Assembly (NCBI GenBank): GCA_959347315.1
Contig: OY365810.1
Span: 2,036,334-2,100,333, forward strand
From: Bimastos eiseni
Taxonomy: Eukaryota; Annelida; Clitellata; Crassiclitellata; Lumbricidae
Length of the DNA stretch: 64,000 nucleotides
Reading direction: 5' to 3'
A program made the position numbers and the translations under genes. This document shows positions 23,001-31,817 of the stretch, piece by piece. The notes beneath the pieces were generated by a model, which saw nothing but the letters and a program-made list of their open reading frames with translations, was not told where the DNA came from and did not search any database. Position 1 is the first letter of the stretch. Each line of letters starts with the position of its first letter.

Positions 23001-25499
23001 GATGTAGAAAAGGAGGTTGGCATCTGCTGTTAACCATTTAATGACCAGCCAGATTGGTTTCCCATATATTTTATTACACTTAACATAGATACATACATAC
23101 ATGTGTATATATATATATATATATGTTCAATTAACCCAGCACAATGAGGTTTGCAGGTGGACTTTGCTTTCCATGTCCTCCATCATCCTGACAAGAGTAC
23201 TCTCCTATATCCTGAGGTTCCACAGATGGAATGACGAGATTGTAGGCTCCAGTGGAGTTGTTGATCTCAATCCGGAATCTTCCCAAGTACGGGTGGTAGA
23301 ATGATCCGCCTGCATATACGTACTTTCCGTCGTGGCTCCAGTGGATCCCCTTCGATGAAATATTTGTTGAACAATTGAAATAGGTCGAGTCATTGACCTT
23401 TGATTCTGTGTCACTAGGGGTCATCGTAAGAATGGCACTGGCTAAAATATCATCATAATAACTGCTATTATCGTTATTTGTATGTAACATTTTTAACTTT
23501 TGCAAAGGTTATACAGAAAAAGGTTACACAGAAAAAGGTTACACAGAAATGCAAATGTGGGTGTAGAGGAGAACAGTGAAAAAGATGTACAATTCTATTA
23601 TCATCCAGTAGCATCATCATCATTCTCAAGATAAAGAACAACAAATATGTAGAAAACAGAGATTTACATTACTGACTTACACCAAAAGCTGGACGCAGTT
23701 AATATGCACACAAACACAGAATGTTGATGATGAATATTTATACATTAAGGTTAATTACATTTTGCCTTTGTCAACAATAGCATTCAAACTGAAATGAAGT
23801 ACAAGGACAATTTGTCATATTATGACAAAAGTGAAACAACCATTGACCAAGTCGTTCCCTGCTCATTTTGTATCTATAAGTACTTATTAGAGCTGTACCA
23901 ATATCACTTTTTGCCGATTATGCTGAAACCGATTATTGCCGAATATTTCATTTTCTGATACCGATTATAATAGCCGATACCGACAACCGATTATAAGCAG
24001 AAGCTGTTGGTATAACAGCATTTAGTATCAGTCAGGTAAACCTTATGCCCAGGTGAACCACATGGAAAAGGGTCTCTGTTTCACCATGCAAAAAGTAGAA
24101 TGAGCATTGTAAGCTATCATCGTCACTCTTTTCCCCAAACATTCAACTATTATGATGTAGTAAATTCAGACTTACAATCAATTTCCTCTTCTATCAAACA
24201 CACCATTCCCTCCCCAGACGCCCTTACAGTGGCGGTGGCCGGTGGGCAGCCAGCAGGGACGAAATAGCTGCCCAGGTACTGTGTCTCACTCTGCACAACA
24301 GCTATAGCCTTCGAACATTATTCCACCGTTTATAGGAGCTCAATGCCTGCTTCAAGATGCATGAGTCTTTGGCCAATAGACGTATCAATGACCAGCTGAT
24401 GAAATTCCTCCAATGCATTAACTTTGTCATTTAAAGACGTCACTATGACATACTTTTTCTAACCAGGACGTTCATAAATTATAAATTTGTGGATAAATAT
24501 GTCAGGATTCAAACAGTTTTAGCATTTTCCAAATAGATAATCATTTACTATTTACTTAGGGGGTGCCTTTATTTCCGGACATTGTAAATATATGGTTGGA
24601 TCAGGATGGGGTTCACGGACAAATGCGTCACCGAAAAATAGCAGACGACAAATGGTTCACTGACAAATAGCAGACGACAAATGGTTCACTGACAAATAGC
24701 AGACGACAAATGGTTCACTGACAAATAGCAGACGACAAATGGTTCACTGACAAAAAGCAGACGACAAATTTAAGGTTCACAACAAGAAAGTAATTATTTG
24801 CCCAGTGTATTTGGTAAAATAGATGTTGATTTGATTACAATGATGCATGCTAATCTACTTCAGCAAGAATGATTTTCATCTATTTAATAAGAACACTAGA
24901 ACATTGTTCTTTTCCGCTGTGGTTCTATTCCATTCTATTTATAAAGCGCCTCTCACAGTACAACCTAATCAGAGGCGCTTCCAGTGCGAAAAACCCCTAG
25001 AGAAAAGAAAAGTCTTAAGAGAACGAGTGGAAACAGTTGTGCTACCAGATAAGATGGCAGCACGAGTTGCAGCAGGAAGGCTGTTCCATAGCGAAGGGCC
25101 AACAGAGGCATAGGCACAATGGTGAGCTGCGGCAGTTCGAGACCGAGGTACTAGAAAGTCATGACGGTCTACAGAGCATAGAGGATGTCCACAGGTAGTC
25201 GAGATAGGTGATTGAACTGGAAACATCCCTGAGGGACCATGTTTCTACCTATAACCTTGCATTTTGAATGTGTTGGCTTCCAACACATTCAAAATGGCTT
25301 CCCCTCACGCAGTACATTGCATTTCAAATCGCTTCCTTCTGTTGTGGGCCCTAGCACTTGGTATGGGCCTCCTCTTGACATCCGGCTTTTACCAAGGATC
25401 TCGTCGTATTCTTTCTACTCTTCTCTTAAATCTGTATTCTTTGGCAGTGGTTGGACTGAGTCACAGCAGATTTTTTTAACAGGCACTACATCGAGTCTC

Positions 25500-25530
<31 letters not shown>

Positions 25531-25621
25531 TGAAAGAAACTAAACTGGAATTACCATAGTGCCAACTGATGCATCCAATGAGGAAAGAGACGAGTACAAC
25601 TCTTGCCATTCCAGAAACCAT
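16185..25621 (-). CDS. Locus C: IgSF receptor, three Ig-TM, possibly joined to an NHL propeller
   Basis: Exons in transcript order: 25621-25555 (signal), 23441-23136 (V-like), 22529-22236 (C2-like), 21183-20893 (third Ig), 20256-20119 (TM), 19079-18972 (juxtamembrane) and optionally 17861-17751. The NHL exon 17026-16185 completes the model. All junctions are phase 1. Without the optional exon this is 2046 nt and 681 aa; with it, 718 aa. If the NHL exon belongs here, the product is a surface Ig receptor with an intracellular beta-propeller. If not, locus C ends in an exon I have not found and the NHL exon belongs to a separate gene starting at 17970. The Ig-TM part is well supported; the fusion is inference from phase and order only. 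No ITAM or ITIM tyrosines are seen in the juxtamembrane part. Confidence 0.6.
17751..17970 (-). CDS. Exon upstream of NHL exon: alternative first exon or juxtamembrane exon copy
   Basis: It is open from ATG (17970) for 73 codons and ends in AAAG|GTACGA at phase 1, matching the NHL exon; joined, they give a 353-aa protein. An in-frame TAA sits just before the ATG. Inside it, TTTTGAAG|AG (exon would begin at 17861) is a usable phase 1 acceptor. From there on the sequence is homologous to the 19079-18972 exon (compare D-Q-S-A-P-L with E-Q-S-T-T-P-L, and E-Q-L-K-Q-S with K-Q-V-K-Q-S). It is therefore either the first exon of an independent NHL gene or a duplicated internal exon of locus C. Confidence 0.6.
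18165..18412 (+). repeat. tRNA-derived SINE
   Basis: A box A-like TGGCACAGTGG (18180-18190) and a box B-like GGTTCGAGCCT (18243-18253) mark the tRNA-related head. A body with 'ccttgagcaagtcctt' and 'acaattgct' and an AATAAATAAAT tail follow. The family recurs at 19431-19675 (minus) and 59865-60105 (plus). It lies between the two juxtamembrane exon copies of locus C. Confidence 0.75.
18972..19079 (-). CDS. Locus C exon 6: juxtamembrane cytoplasmic exon
   Basis: The acceptor TGTTTTACAG|GG and donor AAAG|GTAACA (minus strand) give a 108-nt phase 1-1 exon with no tyrosine. It begins G-D-V-E-T-T-I-K-A-E-Q and ends D-T-E-P-N-K. It is paralogous to the 3' half of the 17751-17970 exon. The upstream sequence also resembles that copy (ATGGATCAG...) but is interrupted by an in-frame TGA, so only the part downstream of the acceptor is coding here. 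Confidence 0.6.
19310..19376 (+). mobile_element. LINE 3' terminus with (GATT)n tail
   Basis: 'gcgcctctgagtagatattt' then 'tgaaggggcgctatat' ends in GATTGATTGATTGAT. Only the 3' tip is present. The same terminus is seen at 3690-3745. Confidence 0.55.
19431..19675 (-). repeat. tRNA-derived SINE, inverted copy
   Basis: Reverse-strand copy of the 18165 SINE. 'gtgtggcacggtggctaatc' marks the head and 'gggtttgacccttgtccgag' covers the box B region. The body 'gaccttgagcaaatctt' and an AATAAATAAATAA tail at the low-coordinate end follow. Confidence 0.72.
20119..20256 (-). CDS. Locus C exon 5: transmembrane segment
   Basis: The acceptor GTAATTACAG|GT and donor AAGG|GTAAAA (minus strand) give a 138-nt phase 1-1 exon. 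A short polar linker (S-E-T-T-D-G-N-S-S) precedes about 26 hydrophobic residues (A-V-G-V-I-V through I-I-C-L-C-I). The basic cluster R-C-R-R-N-S-K-Q-K follows. The membrane span has no charge. Confidence 0.8.
20893..21183 (-). CDS. Locus C exon 4: third Ig-like domain
   Basis: The acceptor AAACAACAG|AC and donor GGAG|GTATCA give a 291-nt phase 1-1 exon. Ig marks are the first Cys in E-V-K-C, the Trp in Y-T-W, and G-S-H-R-C as the second Cys. Two further Cys pairs (S-Q-S-C, A-M-C and T-S-C) suggest extra disulfides. A membrane-proximal third Ig exon is unique to locus C in this cluster. Confidence 0.75.
21480..21830 (+). mobile_element. Decayed LINE 3' end
   Basis: A broken frame carries a reverse-transcriptase C-terminal pattern (S-P-S-L-W-N near 21615) and is followed by a 3' UTR-like tail. 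Stops interrupt it. Intron of locus C. Confidence 0.35.
22236..22529 (-). CDS. Locus C exon 3: C2-like Ig domain
   Basis: The acceptor CTTTCATCAG|CT and donor CACT|GTAAGT give a 294-nt phase 1-1 exon. Ig marks are V-Q-L-S-C, P-P-Q-M-E-W-R-K and L-Y-V-C. It lacks the Y-S-Y-x-W-N-S-S stalk seen in A, B, D and E, consistent with a further Ig domain following it. Confidence 0.82.
23105..23124 (+). repeat. (AT)n microsatellite at the start of a locus C intron
   Basis: A short pure AT run begins about 11 bp beyond the V-exon donor of locus C (minus strand). It is close enough to influence splicing of the weak GTTAAT donor. Confidence 0.6.
23136..23441 (-). CDS. Locus C exon 2: V-like Ig domain
   Basis: The acceptor TGATATTTTAG|CC and donor CTGG|GTTAAT (weak) give a 306-nt phase 1-1 exon. 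Ig marks are Y-F-N-C, the Trp in I-H-W-S, and Q-D-I-G-E-Y-S-C. It ends in N-L-I-V-L, the family's V-exon end. A F-Y-H-P-Y-L-G-R-F segment is unlike the V exons of the other loci. Confidence 0.82.
24608..24890. repeat. 29-bp minisatellite in a GTTCAC-GACAAA interspersed repeat
   Basis: About five units of 'ggttcactgacaaatagcag' + 'acgacaaat' are followed by an AT-rich body ('gaaagtaattattt...ttcagcaagaatgatttt'). Related bodies and GTTCACNGACAAA words occur near 33090-33180, 33890-34215, 41460-41530 and 48055-48370. It lies in intron 1 of locus C. Confidence 0.65.
24940..25226 (-). mobile_element. LINE fragment, reverse-transcriptase C-terminus
   Basis: The minus-strand frame reads H-P-L-C-S-V-D-R-H-D-F-L-V-P-R-S-R-T, then G-P-S-L-W-N-S-L-P-A, then S-L-K-T-F-L-F. 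This is the typical C-terminal end of non-LTR retrotransposon ORF2 proteins. A 3' UTR ('gcgctttataaatagaatgg') follows. 5'-truncated and inactive. Confidence 0.7.
25255..25532 (+). mobile_element. LINE fragment with (GATT)n tail
   Basis: A second, different RT C-terminus on the plus strand (G-P-S-T-W-Y-G-P-P-L-D-I-R-L-L-P ... S-L-K-S-V-F-F) ends in GATTGATTGATT. It stops about 23 bp from the locus C signal-exon donor. Confidence 0.6.
25555..25621 (-). CDS. Locus C exon 1: signal peptide
   Basis: The minus-strand ATG (25621) opens M-V-S-G-M-A-R-V-V-L-V-S-F-L-I-G-C-I-S-W and ends TATG|GTAATT at phase 1. A second in-frame ATG (25609) gives M-A-R-V-V-L, a more typical signal peptide; either start is possible. 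No competing signal exon was seen between here and the V exon. Confidence 0.6.
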
Positions 25622-25860
25622 ATAATTGGCAAATGAGTTCACTCCATGATCACTGCAACAGATTTGATTAGTTATGAAACCATCAACACACACACTGTCA
25701 AACCAGCCAAAACAAATGAGAACAATCAAATAGCATTAATTAGCATCATATCAGAGTAAACCGAACCATTCAATATGTGTCAATCATAACATTCTTGTCA
25801 AATGTCTCAAACACATAGGCTCACACAACAAAGCCAAAGCCATCGTTTGACACCATAAGC

Positions 25861-26270
25861 CAGCGTTTCCAGACTGTGTACCGCATAACTCTAGGGTTAT
25901 GTGAAGACAAGATTTCCGTCGAAAGCTTTAAGTGTGAACAATTAGTTCCAAACAATTTAAAATAAATTCTAAAAAATTTTCATACATGTAGCTGAGGCTT
26001 TTTGCTTAACACTGCATATAACTTTATATGAAAGAGAATTCCAATGCGAGTGTTGTCTATATTTGTGTTATTATTAATCTAATCTAGGTCTAATCCTGTA
26101 ATTGTCAGCATTCTCAAGCATTAGTACCTATAACAGAATATGTTTAGTTTTGGAAGGGGTTCCACCAAAAATATTTAACATCAAAAGGGTACTCACTGCT
26201 GCTGGCCAGATTTGCCGCTACTATTCGGTTCGTACCCGGTTGCACAACTAAAAAAGATTTGGAAACGCTG
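25861..26270 (+). mobile_element. hAT-like MITE with 8-bp target duplication
   Basis: The ends CAGCGTTTCC and GGAAACGCTG form a perfect 10-bp inverted repeat. The flanks are CCATAAGC (25853-25860) and TCATAAGC (26271-26278), a 7/8 target-site duplication. It is 410 bp with no ORF. Confidence 0.8.
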
Positions 26271-27179
26271 TCATAAGCTTTGCAATTCAATACAAAGCTA
26301 AAAGTAACACATGTCCTACACTGACAGTACTCAGTAACATATTAAAATCCTTATTTCAAGTTTTTCCTCCAACTTTCTGCCCTGTGAAACCCAGCACTGC
26401 AAACTTTCTACCCTTCATAGTTTGGGAACACAGAGATTAGCTAGTCAGTTAGACAAGTCTACATTAGGATATCTAGTAAACTCTTAGCAAAATATCTAAA
26501 CTAAACAGTTACAGATCAGACCAGAAAACGTTCAAACAAAAGGAATTCGGCGATCGCCATAAAGTTTCCACTTTCGCTATTACTTATATCAAACTACTGC
26601 ATACCGTCAAACGTGCCTAATTCTACAGGGGAAGAAATAATATTTTACACATTAGCAAATTCAAAGAGAGCATGACCTCAAACTTGACCTAAATAAATTA
26701 TCATAATTGATCTAAATTTAATTATAACCATGGTAAAACCCAGACTAAAATAAATAAAAAAACCGAAAATGCTACCCATAACGCCGACGAGTCAGTTAAT
26801 ACTAATCTCTGACCACAGTCTACGCATCTCTGAATTACGGGGAGTTGCGCATCAAAAATCAAAATCTTATGGCCAATTCTTAGGATTGTGACAAGATTTC
26901 TATGATATTAAATTTAAATGCATTATAAATGTTTGAGTCTCACCTTTCGCTTCGAAAATACGTCCAGCTTGCGAGACCATGGATATAAAACCTGCTTGTC
27001 ACACAAAATTACAGTTGTGCTTTGTGATTGGCTGTTGCTCTAGGCTTCGCAATTGGCTGCCATTGCATCAGAAGTAAGTATGCAGTACGGTGGTATGTAT
27101 GTAGTATGTAGTATGCGCAGAACCCAAAATACCCTAAAAGTATGTTCCTTCGTGTGACCGTACAATTATATACAATAAA

Positions 27180-27570
27180 AGTGTGATTTGATAATGCCCT
27201 CCTTACAGAAAGTTCAGAAGTGCACCTTGAAGCCGGGCAACCATTAAGAGTCATAGGCAGACTGGAAGAGGTAGCTTTTCAGGTTAGAGCGAAAGAGAGG
27301 CTCACTGAGAGAGTTGCGAGCATGAGGAGGTAGAGAGTTCCCGATGGAGGGACCGCCAACAGTGAATGACCGCCGGCCGAAGACAAGACGTGTACTAGGG
27401 ACAACTTACTTTTCAGCAAAGGCTGATCTAAGAGAGGAGCGGCCGTTAACAGAGCTGCAGTGTGACCGTGGAGGATAGATAAGACGGAAGATGATCTGTG
27501 TGTGCTCTGTACATGAGGATCGAGTGCCATCTTGTAGCGGATGCGTGTCACTAGTCCTTGGCGATAATCG
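27180..27570 (-). mobile_element. Decayed LINE 3' end
   Basis: In shifting minus-strand frames there are RT C-terminal features (H-V-L-S-S-A-G-G-H-S, then N-S-L-S-like and F-R-S-N-L-K-like words) and a 3' UTR reading 'atcaaatcacacttttattg'. Multiple frameshifts. Confidence 0.45.
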
Positions 27571-27879
27571 GGAGTATGACATTTTCATATATTGTTTACA
27601 TAACAAGCTGATGCGTTAACTTTAGTTATGAAATAAAATTGACAAGTAACTATGTCAGCACTGATTCTGGAGGTTTGAAACATAATATTTTAAAATAGAG
27701 ACAATGTTCAGGTGGAGTGACATCTATGTTTAAGAGTGAAACGTTCACATCGGAATTTGACGAGTAACAATGCACTCCTCAATCTTGATTCCTTGACCGA
27801 TTTTCTATGGCCGTAATAATTAGCCTAACTTCAAATTGACCAGATCATTATATCGAAAGTGTTCAAAGCGGCATAGGCC

Positions 27880-28210
27880 TAGTTCGAAGGTTCGATAGTC
27901 CGTAGGTTCGATAGTCCGAAGAGTGCTTAACGTTCAGTCGATAGGTGTTTATAAGATTGCGGTCTTAATGATAGCTGGGGATTGATGAAATGAATTATGT
28001 TTGGCTAGAAGCTTGATTAGCCTACACTATTCTTTTTATTCACCCAGCTTCCATTCAGGCATGATTCCTTTCATATCAATCCAGCTCCCAGTTTTGCTCA
28101 TACTTTTCATCAATTAATCCAGCTTCCCTAGTTAAATTAATGTTCGGACCTTCAGACTATCGAATCTTCGGTCTGTCGAACCTTCTGATTATTGAACGAC
28201 CGGACACCCT
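27880..28210. repeat. TTCGATAGTCCGAAGG-bordered interspersed repeat
   Basis: Repeats of 'ggttcgatagtccg' at the left and 'gactatcgaatcttcgg' at the right surround an AT-rich core with 'aatccagctt' words. It is related to the repeat at 555-840. Confidence 0.5.
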
Positions 28211-28455
28211 TTCAAGAACTCTGCTTCGATCGTGTCAGATGACCACTTTTTGGATTCAATTTAAGGAGCGTTGAGATCTCTTGTTGAGATCTCGGGACAC
28301 GAAATGAAATCCGTGTTGAGACGTTAGCAGAATTATAGGGCCTAAATCATAAATTATTCTAATGCAGTGGATTATCCTGAACTTCTCAACGCTACATAGA
28401 ACCCACAAGCCACGTCAAGTCGTCGATTTGTTCCATAAATAGCTTGAACCTATAA

Positions 28456-28472
28456 TATATATATATAAATTT

Positions 28473-28505
<33 letters not shown>
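28456..28505 (+). repeat. (AT)n microsatellite
   Basis: An almost pure AT dinucleotide run with one short interruption. Confidence 0.9.
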
Positions 28506-28508
<3 letters not shown>

Positions 28509-28864
28509 CACTTCTGCTTTCTGTTTTCCACGACGAATAAGTCTAGACTTATGCTTAGGTGCATGGCTTAATTAGCCAATGGCTTCCGTCGGCCAAAATG
28601 CAAAATAAACCTAACCCGGTTTGTTTGCCGTTGTTGAACAACACGTATACGTAGGCCTATATGCACGTTTTTACACAGAGACAGAGATATAGGGAGACAG
28701 AGAGAAAATTAAGAGACATATTTACATGAAGACCCTAGATTTAGCTGCTATGTATTGACTCTCGGGTTCTTTGTGATTCATCTTACATCCATTTTATTTG
28801 CAATGACGCCGACATGTTGCTGTAGATGACCAATTATTGCATTGTTCTAAGAAGGTATACATCT

Positions 28865-29030
28865 ATGAGCATTTTGTAAAGTGCCTCTAGTAGGGCTATT
28901 GTTGTAGGCCTACACGAGCGCTGCCAGTGTAGGCCTACAAGGCCCCGCGAGAAGAAGTAGGTTTTTGAGAAAAGCGAAAGAGGACGAGACACTGCGCCAG
29001 TTGGAAGTTTAGAGTGAACAGAATGCAAAA
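28865..29030 (-). mobile_element. LINE 3'-end fragment
   Basis: The minus strand reads S-R-P-L-S-L-F-S-K-T-Y-F-F-S-R-G, resembling the extreme RT C-terminus, followed by a 'gcactttacaaaatgctcat' 3' UTR. Short and inactive. Confidence 0.4.
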
Positions 29031-29667
29031 GTGCATTTTAACAGAGGGTACAATTGATGGTGACTGAAGGAAGCTGAATGAGGTCAAAATATTACGTCAG
29101 CCAGATAGTTCTAGGCAAGACATAGGCCTGCATGTAGGATCTAAAGGCCTAGAGCATATGGAATAAATCGACGAATACCTCACAGTAGCCATAAAGCTGG
29201 TTTTGTTCAGGCGATGATAGTCTATAGCAATAATCTCATCGAGGAGTTAATTTTAAAGCATCATATTGCAGTAGACCTAAAGTTGTTCGTTAAAAAAACA
29301 TTACGATCTTGGTCTACAATCAACATATCCTACATCTGCGGATGATCAATTAATTAACATAGCCGCTGTCAGATCTGAAACGCAGTGCATATAGAACAGA
29401 ATTGGAACCATTCCTAACCTCAAAGAAAGTAGTGTGTTACCGTTGTCTACAATAATTAGTTCTACACTGGCGGTCAGTAATTTGAACCCGATTGAAAAAG
29501 ATATGGTTTTCTGTCATGCTCTGAAATTTCTCACACTCGCGTTATCTGCGAAACCGGATCTGTGCTAACTTTATAGGGACATAAATTTGCGATCACGAGT
29601 AGGCCTTGGCCTATATGTTTACCTGAGAGATTTCAAATCCTCGTTTTGTTCACTAAAGTAGAACTAC

Positions 29668-29725
29668 ATGGGACGCTGCTACAACATGTCACCAGTTTTT
29701 CTTCTGATGATCTGTCTAAGAATTG
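29668..29725 (+). CDS. Locus B exon 1: signal peptide
   Basis: ATG (29668) opens M-G-R-C-Y-N-M-S-P-V-F-L-L-M-I-C-L-R-I and ends ATTG|GTAAGA at phase 1. The in-frame ATG at 29686 is an alternative start leaving a 13-residue hydrophobic leader. Confidence 0.72.
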
Positions 29726-31773
29726 GTAAGACTACATTCACGAAACATAATATTCTACATCAGGCAATTCAAACTTCATGTGGGCATAAGTATTGTTAAT
29801 TGCCCGGTCTCATCTTTCTAGACCCAGGTCACTATATAGGCCAACCCATCGCAAGTTCTCTAACCAAGCCATACCAACTCTGCACCGAATTTCTGGAATG
29901 ATCTGCGCCTCCTGAATTTGGTTGTTTTTAGTCTCCTCTACTATCATCACCAAAATCATCCACCATCTTCATACCTATATGGCTCTTTTATCTCTCGCTC
30001 CTTGGACTTTCCACTGTAAACTAAAGTCTCATTTCTGATCTTCAAAAACCTTTACCCCAATACACCTGATCATCCACCTCGCAATTCTCGACCTAAACGA
30101 CACCCCTCCACCCATAACAGCCAGACCTACAAGTAGACTTTGCCTCCTCTTACCCACGGGTAGTCGGACTTAAGTTCAATTAAGTTGCATATTACTTATC
30201 GTTGTATTGTGTCTTACCAGCGCAGTCCAGCCTCGTTTCTGTTCCGCTGAATGGAGTAGTTGTTGCTGGTCAGAGGATGGAAATGGAATGCAGGACTGAC
30301 AACGGAACAATAGTTCGTGAGTGGACATATCAAAGACTACCAACAATGGAAAGGGTGAAAATCCTCACTAACTTTCCCGGCGATCCAAATAGAATTGGTG
30401 GATTCAAGCAAATTGGAGCAGTTGTGGATTCAAATGGTTCTGGCTTTATTTATTCAAACTCGACGAGTTTAGAAGACGCTGGAATCTACACATGCACAAT
30501 CGAACAAGGTGTGAAACTGGTTTCATACAGCGCTCATCTCATTGTCCTTGGTGAGTATGGTGAGAAGCGTTGAAAATACTGGTAGGCTACACATGCCTGG
30601 AAACTTACATGAAGGCCTTACATTTTAGAAGTAGGCAGATATAATTATGTACGACCAATAAGTTATGCATAGACAAGTCACAAGACTCCGTGGTTAATAT
30701 ACTTTTCGTTCGATTGATGCGTGAATGAATGTGTGATTACGTCAACGTAGCTTTTGATATAGTAGGCCAGTGATAAGTTCGTATTCATTTGCGTTTAATT
30801 AGGTGAAATGGGCATATGTGTATGATTCAGAGATAATTTGGTGTCTCTCAGATGTCCCCAGTAATCATGTGTGCAATACCAACTCAAACAGAGCAAAGGC
30901 CTATTCGATTAACTCAGAGGCGTCCAGATGGGAGGAGGGGGGTCCGGAGGCAAGTGCCTCCAACTTCAGGTGGGGGGCATTTTTTGTGTCCTAGGGGGAC
31001 TATCTTGCCTTCCTGGCACTTGGGATCGGGGTTTGAATCCATCAGTTAGATGGCATCAGATTGACGCCCCTGGATTAACTAATGTCACCGTGCTATAATT
31101 TTATAGAAGGAAGCTTTAGGCGATTGCTCTAACACTTTAATTGCGGGAGTCACATACAGTAAGCCTAACTGAGGATCCAAACAAAAAGTGTTTTATTAGG
31201 AGAATTGATGTCAACGTTGTAGAAAAAGATCCTTTTTGCGAAACGAATCAGCCTCCTAACGGACAATTAACGGACAATGAGACGCTTTGGTTTAAGTGTA
31301 GCGTTAACTTCGCTGGCAATTGGGCTCCAACCATGGAATGGAGACAACACTGCAGTAATATGACAAAAGTTTTAACAGATGGAATTGTTCCGTCAATTAC
31401 CATAAATTCCAATGTGATGAGTACACTGAACCTAACAGTTCATTCAATCGATAGTTCTTGCAGTATTTCATGCAAGACATACTTCACCATAAACCCTATC
31501 GACACCAGGAACTCAACAGCCAGCAACATACCGCACTATAGTTACATCTGGGATACGTCTGAGAACAAAGGAGATGGAAAAGACCAGATGACGAGTTCTT
31601 TATCAGAAGATCCACGTAAGTCGTAAAGAAAGCTTATTCTTTGACTGAACTCTTTCCAATTATTATCCTTATTTTTTTATCTGATGAATAAAACAAATAT
31701 CCGGAAAAACAAATTCTATTTCGTGACGTACATATAGGCTTAGGCTACCTAAGAGGCAATGGTGCTTGAGTGT

Positions 31774-31817
<44 letters not shown>

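Larger units (their letters stand above)
25622..29667. other. Intergenic region between divergent loci C and B
   Basis: The 5' ends of C (minus) and B (plus) face away from each other across about 4 kb. It contains a hAT-like MITE (25861-26270), two LINE ends (27180-27570 and 28865-29030), a TTCGATAG repeat (27880-28210) and an AT microsatellite (28456-28505). I see no gene. Confidence 0.55.

Noticed and set aside
24608..24782. CRISPR-like direct repeats
   Set aside because: Units are contiguous without unique spacers and the genome is eukaryotic; it is a minisatellite.
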